A DNA stretch of 9,725 nt from Actinomycetes bacterium. Its GTDB lineage: Bacteria; Actinomycetota; Actinomycetes; Actinomycetales; Cellulomonadaceae. Position numbers and translations under genes: made by a program. Location of the stretch: NCBI GenBank assembly GCA_023438885.1, contig JAEXPS010000156.1, forward strand, positions 1 through 9,725, read 5' to 3'. The notes under the pieces were generated by a model. That model searched no databases and was not told where the DNA came from. It worked only from the letters and a program-made list of their open reading frames with translations. This document shows, in pieces, positions 5,906-9,725 of the stretch; position 1 is the first letter of the stretch; every line of letters starts with the position of its first letter.

Positions 5906-6856
5906 ATGGCCGTCGACACGCTGACGCCTGAGGCCGCGGCGATCCGCACCGCACTGACGTCCGTGGACGGCCGCCGCCGCCGGGTCGACCGGGTGATGCG
6001 CTGCGTCGTGTACGGGGCGTTCGTGCTGGCGCTGGTCCCGCTGGTCTCGCTGGTCTGGTCGGTGCTGGACCGCGGACTGGGCCAGTTCGACCTGTACTTC
6101 CTCACGCACTCGATGCGGAACGTCTTCGGCGGCATGGACTCCGGCGGCGTCTACCACGCCCTGCTCGGCACGGTGCTCATCACCGGGCTGGCCACCCTGA
6201 TCTCCGTGCCGATCGGCCTGCTGACCGCCGTCTACCTCGTCGAGTACGGGCGGGGCCACCTGGCGCGGGCGGTGACGTTCTTCGTCGACGTCATGACGGG
6301 CATCCCGTCCATCGTCGCGGGCCTGTTCGCGTTCTCGTTCTTCTTCCTCGTCGTCGGGCCGAGCGCCCGCAGCGGGGTCGTCGGCGCCGTGGCGTTGTCG
6401 GTACTGATGATCCCCGTGGTGATCCGCTCCACCGAGGAGATGCTGCGCCTGGTGCCCAACGAGCTGCGTGAGGCCTCGCTCGCGCTCGGGGTGCCGAAGT
6501 ACCTGACGATCCTCAAGGTGGTGCTGCGCACAGCCGTCGCCGGCATCACCACGGGCGTGATGATCGCCATCGCGCGTGTGATCGGCGAGACGGCACCCCT
6601 GATCATCACGGTGGGCGTCACCGACTCGATCAACCGCAACGTCTTCGAGGGCAACATGATGACGCTGCCGGTCTACGTGTACCGGCAGTTCGCGCAAGGG
6701 CTGGTGCCCTGCGCGCCAGGCGACGCCGCCTGCATCCCCACCATCAACTACGACCGTGCCTGGTCGGCGGCACTCACGCTGATCCTGCTGGTCATGGTGC
6801 TCAATCTCGTGGCGCGCCTGGTCTCCCGGTTCTTCGCGCCCAAGACCCGGGCCTGA
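5906..6856 (+). CDS. pstA: Phosphate ABC transporter permease PstA
   Basis: A 316-residue inner-membrane permease, partner of PstC. It shows about six hydrophobic helices, starting with VVYGAFVLALVPLVSLVWSV and ending with a last helix around LTLILLVMVLNLVARLV. The EAA loop is ELREASLALGVPKYLTILKV from residue 186. GRVIGETAPL-type permease sequence is present (RVIGETAPLIITVG), as in PstA. A loop before the last helix has two cysteines seven residues apart (Cys269 and Cys276), possibly disulfide-linked outside the membrane. The ATG lies 1 nt after the pstC stop, with a GGGAG Shine-Dalgarno (5892-5896) inside the end of pstC. It is followed by pstB after 26 nt. Confidence 0.95.
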   Translation: MAVDTLTPEAAAIRTALTSVDGRRRRVDRVMRCVVYGAFVLALVPLVSLVWSVLDRGLGQFDLYFLTHSMRNVFGGMDSGGVYHALLGTVLITGLATLISVPIGLLTAVYLVEYGRGHLARAVTFFVDVMTGIPSIVAGLFAFSFFFLVVGPSARSGVVGAVALSVLMIPVVIRSTEEMLRLVPNELREASLALGVPKYLTILKVVLRTAVAGITTGVMIAIARVIGETAPLIITVGVTDSINRNVFEGNMMTLPVYVYRQFAQGLVPCAPGDAACIPTINYDRAWSAALTLILLVMVLNLVARLVSRFFAPKTRA

Positions 6857-6882
6857 CGCCCTCACCCCCCAAGGAGAACCCG

Positions 6883-7662
6883 ATGGCTCAGCGCATCGAC
6901 GCCAAGGACCTCAACATCTACTACGGCAGCTTCCTGGCCGTGGCGGGCGTCACGATGTCGATCGAGCCGCGCTCGGTCACCGCCCTGATCGGGCCGTCCG
7001 GGTGCGGCAAGTCGACCTTCCTGCGCTCGATCAACCGGATGCACGAGGTGCTCCCCGGTGCCCGTGTCGAGGGCACCGTCGCGATGGACGGCATCGACCT
7101 GTACGGCCCGGACGTCGACCCCGTCGCGGTGCGCCGCCAGGTGGGCATGGTGTTCCAGCGGCCCAACCCGTTCCCGACGATGTCGATCGCGGAGAACGTG
7201 CTCGCCGGCGTGCGGCTCAACAACAAGCGGCTGCCCAAGTCGGAGGCGGCCGACCTCGTCGAGCAGGCCCTGACGGGCGCGAACCTCTGGAACGAGGTCA
7301 AGGACCGTCTCGACCGTCCGGGCTCGGGCCTCTCGGGCGGCCAGCAGCAGCGCCTGTGCATCGCGCGTGCGATCGCGGTCAGGCCGCAGGTGCTGCTCAT
7401 GGACGAGCCGTGCTCGGCGCTCGACCCGATCTCGACGCTGGCGATCGAGGACCTGATCGCGGACCTCAAGCAGAGCTACACGATCGTCATCGTCACGCAC
7501 AACATGCAGCAGGCCGCCCGGGTCTCGGACCGCACGGGCTTCTTCAACCTCGAGGCGACGGGCCGGCCCGGCCGGCTCATCGAGATCGACGACACCGCGA
7601 CGATCTTCTCCACACCGCGCGAGAAGCAGACCGAGGACTACATCTCCGGCCGCTTCGGCTGA
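6883..7662 (+). CDS. pstB: Phosphate ABC transporter ATPase PstB
   Basis: A 259-residue cytoplasmic ATPase that powers phosphate import and is thought to contact PhoU for signalling. All ABC motifs are intact: Walker A GPSGCGKST (37-45), Q loop in VFQRPNPFPTMSI, signature LSGGQQQR (150-157), Walker B VLLMDEP with Asp174 and Glu175, D loop SALDP, and switch His206 in IVTHNMQQA. The FQRPNPFP and EPCSALDPIST segments are PstB-specific variants. The C-terminus EKQTEDYISGRFG is the usual PstB ending. The ATG has a clean AAGGAG (6871-6876) 6 nt upstream. It is the last gene of the operon and is followed by hairpins facing a convergent gene. Confidence 0.97.
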   Translation: MAQRIDAKDLNIYYGSFLAVAGVTMSIEPRSVTALIGPSGCGKSTFLRSINRMHEVLPGARVEGTVAMDGIDLYGPDVDPVAVRRQVGMVFQRPNPFPTMSIAENVLAGVRLNNKRLPKSEAADLVEQALTGANLWNEVKDRLDRPGSGLSGGQQQRLCIARAIAVRPQVLLMDEPCSALDPISTLAIEDLIADLKQSYTIVIVTHNMQQAARVSDRTGFFNLEATGRPGRLIEIDDTATIFSTPREKQTEDYISGRFG

Positions 7663-7718
7663 CGGCGGGCGGTCAGCGGCCGGGCCCGCCGCGGCCGATC
7701 CGCAGGGGGGATCAGCCG
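7663..7718. terminator. Hairpin region between convergent pstB and lipoprotein gene
   Basis: Two GC-rich hairpins are visible. CGGCGGGC (7663-7670) pairs with GCCCGCCG (7684-7691) over a 13-nt loop, starting right at the pstB stop. CGGC-C-GATCC (7692-7701) pairs with GGATC-A-GCCG (7709-7718) with one C-A mismatch and a 7-nt loop; it overlaps the stop codon of the minus-strand lipoprotein gene. Neither has a T-run on either strand. The location between convergent genes suggests a two-way terminator region, as often found without U-tracts in actinomycetes. Function is inferred. Confidence 0.5.
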
Positions 7719-8182
7719 GCGAGGACCGCGTCGTACGGCGGCTCGTTGCCGTCGAGCACCGGGACCTGCGCCGTCACCGAGCCGTCCCGGTCGGAGGCGA
7801 TCGTCACGTCGATCAGCGCCCCCGGGGCGGCGGCCACCGAGTCCACCAGGACGGTCTCGCCCGTGTCGCTGCCGGTGCCGAACAGCACCGACCCGCCGGC
7901 AGGCACCTGCAGCACGGCCGACGAGTCGCCGGCGGTGAAGGTGACGTCGACCTCGCCGCTGCCGCTGTTCACCACGGCGCCGGACAGGGCGCCGGGCTCG
8001 TCGGCCCCGGTGGTGACCGCGAGCAGGTTCTCCACCCGCAGGTCACCGACGGTCACCTGCACGCCGTCGGCGGGGGCGTACGGCCGGTCCGTCTGGATAG
8101 GGTTCGTCTGCGAGCACCCCGCGAGGACCAGGGCGAGCGCGGCGACGGCGACGAGGCGGCGCGGCGGGCGGGACGCGGTCAA
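7712..8182 (-). CDS. Small lipoprotein of unknown function
   Basis: A 156-residue predicted lipoprotein. The signal peptide has a basic n-region (TASRPPRR), a hydrophobic core (LVAVAALALVLAGC) and an LAGC lipobox with Cys23. The mature part is Gly/Val/Ser-rich with alternating hydrophobic residues (VQVTVGDLRVENLLAV, VDVTFTAGDSSAVLQVPAG, ALIDVTIASDRDGSVTAQVPV), suggesting a small beta-sandwich anchored outside the membrane. No catalytic or metal motif is evident, so I assign no function. The start is taken as TTG 8182 because AGGAGG (8192-8187) lies 4 nt upstream and the signal peptide begins there. A longer GTG start at 8287 would put 35 residues before the signal peptide. It is convergent with pstB and divergent from carD. 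An inverted repeat overlaps its probable promoter. Confidence 0.82.
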   Translation of the reverse strand: MTASRPPRRLVAVAALALVLAGCSQTNPIQTDRPYAPADGVQVTVGDLRVENLLAVTTGADEPGALSGAVVNSGSGEVDVTFTAGDSSAVLQVPAGGSVLFGTGSDTGETVLVDSVAAAPGALIDVTIASDRDGSVTAQVPVLDGNEPPYDAVLAG

Positions 8183-8199
8183 CGATCCTCCTAGGACTT

Positions 8200-8222
8200 T
8201 GGTCGCATGCGCGACCAGCGTA
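8200..8222 (-). promoter_or_regulatory. Inverted repeat overlapping the lipoprotein gene -10 element
   Basis: TGGTCGC (8200-8206) and GCGACCA (8211-8217) form a perfect 7-bp inverted repeat with an ATGC spacer. On the minus strand TACGCT (8222-8217) fits TANNNT and would start transcription near 8210, at the centre of the repeat. This is a common position for a repressor operator; it could instead be a leader hairpin, since it lies just upstream of AGGAGG. Regulator unknown. Confidence 0.45.
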
Positions 8223-8317
8223 CCGGCCCGGGGGCGCCCAGGTGCCCAGGTGGCAGCCCGGCCGTCTGACCTGCGGGGACGGGTCACCCCGGCCGGAATC
8301 GGGGCAATTCGCCGTGG

Positions 8318-8323
8318 TATCCT
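8318..8323 (+). promoter_or_regulatory. Putative carD promoter -10 element
   Basis: TATCCT fits TANNNT and would place the transcription start near 8330, about 23 nt before the carD ATG and just before the GGAAGGGG ribosome-binding region. The -35 position (about 8295-8300) reads GGAATC, not a housekeeping TTGACA. A poor -35 with a good -10 is common in actinobacteria. Confidence 0.45.
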
Positions 8324-8352
8324 GGGCCGGGCCTGGAAGGGGACAACGGCAG

Positions 8353-8835
8353 ATGACTTTCACTGTTGGGGAGACGGTCGTCTACCCGCACCACGGGGCA
8401 GCGCTGATCGAGGAGATCAAGACCCGGACCATCCGTGGCGAGGACAAGCTCTACCTCAAGCTCCGGGTCGCACAGGGGGATCTGACCATCGAGGTGCCGG
8501 CGGAGAACGTCGACCTCGTGGGCGTGCGTGACGTCGTGGGCCAGGAGGGCCTGGATCGCGTGTTCGAGGTGCTCCGCGCGCCGTACACCGAGGAGCCGAC
8601 CAACTGGTCGCGCCGCTTCAAGGCCAACCTCGAGAAGCTCGCCTCCGGCGACGTGATCAAGGTCGCCGAGGTCGTCCGTGACCTCTCCCGCCGGGACGCC
8701 GACCGCGGCCTGTCCGCCGGTGAGAAGCGCATGCTCGCCAAGGCGCGTCACATCCTCGTCTCCGAGCTCGCGCTGGCCGAGCACACCGCCGAGGACCAGG
8801 CCGAGGCTCTCCTCGACGAGGTCCTCGCCTCCTGA
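8353..8835 (+). CDS. carD: RNA polymerase-binding transcription regulator CarD
   Basis: A 160-residue CarD_CdnL-family protein that binds the RNA polymerase beta subunit and stabilises open complexes, especially at rRNA promoters. The N-terminal polymerase-interacting domain (1 to about 55) has VGETVVYPHHGAALIEEI and VAQGDLTIEVPAENVDLVG. The C-terminal helical DNA-binding domain has EEPTNWSRRFKANLEKLASG, with Trp85 at the position that wedges into the minor groove at the -10 upstream edge in M. tuberculosis CarD, and LSAGEKRMLAKARHILVSELALAE. Length matches the 162-residue M. tuberculosis protein as I recall it. Residue 47 is Glu, where I recall Arg in the mycobacterial protein. The ATG at 8353 gives the family N-terminus; an upstream in-frame extension to 8242 is promoter sequence. 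ispD follows after 20 nt, as in the conserved actinobacterial carD-ispD-ispF order. Confidence 0.96.
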   Translation: MTFTVGETVVYPHHGAALIEEIKTRTIRGEDKLYLKLRVAQGDLTIEVPAENVDLVGVRDVVGQEGLDRVFEVLRAPYTEEPTNWSRRFKANLEKLASGDVIKVAEVVRDLSRRDADRGLSAGEKRMLAKARHILVSELALAEHTAEDQAEALLDEVLAS

Positions 8836-8855
8836 CGCCCGGGCGTGAGACGGCC

Positions 8856-9632
8856 ATGACGGTCGCCGGGGTGCTCGTCGCCGCCGGGAGTGGCTCACGC
8901 CTCGGCCACGCCCTGCCGAAGGCCTTCGTGCCGCTCGCGGGAGCCCCGCTCGTGGTGCACGCCGCGCGCTCGCTGCTGGCCTGCGCGGACGTCAGCGCGC
9001 TCGTCGTCGTCGTGCCCGCGGACCACGCCGAGACGGCGCGCGGCCTGCTGGCCGGCCTGCCCGCGGTCGTCGTGCCCGGCGGAGCCACGCGCCAGGCGTC
9101 CGTCGCGGCCGGGCTCGCCGCGTTGCCCGACGAGGCCGACGTGGTGCTGGTGCACGACGCTGCGCGCCCCTTCGCGCCCGCGTCGCTGACCGCGCGGGTG
9201 GTGGCGGCCGTGCGGGCCGGGCACCCGGCCGTGATCCCGGCGCTCGCGGTGACGGACACGATCAAGCGGGTCGGCCCGGGGGACGGCACCGGCGAGCCCG
9301 TGCTGGAGACCGTGCCGCGCGGGTCGCTGCGCGCCGTGCAGACACCGCAGGGCTTCGCCCGTGCCGTGCTGGAGGCGGCGCACGCGGCGGCGGCGTCCGA
9401 GGCGTCCGACGAGGCCACCGCGGCCTCCGACGACGCCGGCCTGGCCGAGGCCCTGCACGTCCCGGTCTGGGTAGTCCCGGGCGACGCCCGCGCGGCGAAG
9501 ATCACCACCCCCGCGGACCTCGCCATGGCCGCCCACCTCCACGCCGAGCCCGGCACTTCGCGCCGAGCCCGGCAGTCCGGACTGCCGGGTTCGACAGAAG
9601 CTGCCGGGGTCGAGGAGGGGTGGGTGCGGTGA
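8856..9632 (+). CDS. ispD: 2-C-methyl-D-erythritol 4-phosphate cytidylyltransferase IspD
   Basis: A 258-residue cytosolic enzyme of the MEP pathway that joins CTP and methylerythritol phosphate to make CDP-ME, for isoprenoids. The CTP-binding start is LVAAGSGSRLGHALPKAF with Arg15 and Lys22 as the expected catalytic pair. VHDAARPF (99-106), VTDTIKRV (132-139), QTPQGF (162-167), SDDAG (191-195) and KITTPADLAMA (215-225) are the other family motifs. The segment before SDDAG is an Ala/Ser/Glu-rich insertion. The conserved core ends near residue 228. The last 30 residues are non-conserved and encoded by a palindromic repeat, so the protein is somewhat longer than the usual 220-240. The ATG has a weak ribosome site, and translation may follow from carD. 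The stop overlaps the ispF start by 4 nt. Confidence 0.95.
   Translation: MTVAGVLVAAGSGSRLGHALPKAFVPLAGAPLVVHAARSLLACADVSALVVVVPADHAETARGLLAGLPAVVVPGGATRQASVAAGLAALPDEADVVLVHDAARPFAPASLTARVVAAVRAGHPAVIPALAVTDTIKRVGPGDGTGEPVLETVPRGSLRAVQTPQGFARAVLEAAHAAAASEASDEATAASDDAGLAEALHVPVWVVPGDARAAKITTPADLAMAAHLHAEPGTSRRARQSGLPGSTEAAGVEEGWVR
9542..9615. repeat. Palindromic 19-nt-periodic repeat forming the ispD 3' end
   Basis: The left half has two direct copies starting CGCCGAGCCCGGCA at 9542 and 9561. The right half has two copies starting CTGCCGGGTTCGA at 9582 and CTGCCGGGGTCGA at 9601. Both halves have a 19-nt period, and the right half is an inverted version of the left. The centre (9568-9589) is a perfect 22-nt palindrome whose left half is CCCGGCAGTCC. 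With a G-U pair it extends to a 15-bp stem at 9564-9593. Over the full 37-nt arms about 25-27 positions can pair. The element begins where the conserved IspD core ends and reaches into the ispF ribosome-binding region (GAGGAGGGG, 9612-9620). It looks like an inserted or expanded dispersed repeat; its copy number elsewhere cannot be judged here. Confidence 0.8.
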
Positions 9633-9725
9633 GCGGGGTGCCGGGCGCGGTGCGCGTGGGGGTCGGCGTCGACGTGCACGCCTACGATCCCGAGCCCGCT
9701 GCCGGGGCCGTGCTGCACCTCGCCG
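9629..9725 (+). CDS. ispF: 2-C-methyl-D-erythritol 2,4-cyclodiphosphate synthase IspF (5' part only)
   Basis: Only the first 32 codons are in the window; the gene runs off the right edge. IspF converts CDP-ME 2-phosphate to the cyclic diphosphate two steps after IspD. The visible part has the family N-terminal motif RVGVGVDVHAYD, in which Asp15 and His17 are the expected metal ligands. The GTG start overlaps the ispD stop in a GTGA and has GAGGAGGGG (9612-9620) 8 nt upstream. An in-frame GTG at 9638 is an alternative that would remove three residues. The ispD-ispF adjacency is typical of bacteria, where the two are sometimes fused. Confidence 0.9.
   Translation, partial: MSGVPGAVRVGVGVDVHAYDPEPAAGAVLHLA

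Noticed and set aside
8236..8251. Tandem GCCCAGGT duplication upstream of carD
   Set aside because: Two 8-bp copies in GC-rich DNA with no sign of wider structure; likely chance.
8242..8352. N-terminal extension of carD
   Set aside because: The 37 extra residues cover the promoter -10 and ribosome site, and the family starts at MTFTVGE.
1..9725. tRNA, rRNA, insertion sequences, phage or toxin-antitoxin genes
   Set aside because: I looked for characteristic motifs and transposase-like proteins on both strands and saw none.

Overview
The window is very GC-rich and reads as chromosomal DNA of a high-GC actinomycete. The gene set and protein signatures (SenX3/RegX3, CarD, a Streptomyces-type PHO box, GTG starts, leaderless-type promoters) fit Micrococcales, perhaps a Cellulomonas relative. 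The family-level placement is inference from gene content and composition only.

Layout. Positions 1-306 hold no convincing gene. They carry a 19-bp tandem array, a G-quadruplex-prone run and three near-identical 27-bp repeats. Two minus-strand genes follow: a phosphinothricin-type GNAT acetyltransferase (307-846) and phoU (878-1546). A 170-bp divergent intergenic region with a PHO box separates phoU from the plus-strand genes senX3 (1717-2895) and regX3 (2892-3584). After a 141-bp promoter region with PHO-box repeats comes the phosphate ABC transporter pstS-pstC-pstA-pstB (3726-7662). A GC-rich hairpin region separates pstB from a convergent small lipoprotein gene of unknown function (7712-8182, minus). 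The divergent 170-bp region after it leads into carD (8353-8835), ispD (8856-9632) and the start of ispF (9629 to the window edge).

How it works together. Positions 307-7662 are mostly a self-contained phosphate-starvation module. PstS captures phosphate, PstC/PstA form the channel and PstB drives it. PhoU is expected to relay transporter state to the SenX3 kinase, which phosphorylates RegX3. RegX3 is expected to bind the GTTCACC direct repeats seen before pstS and between phoU and senX3, giving a feedback loop. carD-ispD-ispF is a conserved housekeeping block: an RNA polymerase-binding transcription regulator plus two enzymes of the MEP isoprenoid pathway.

I see no dramatic new system. The points most worth a second look are a palindromic, 19-nt-periodic repeat forming the 3' end of ispD, the repeat and G-quadruplex cluster at the 3' end of the acetyltransferase gene, the acidic residue at CarD position 47, and two start codons placed exactly where leaderless transcripts would begin.
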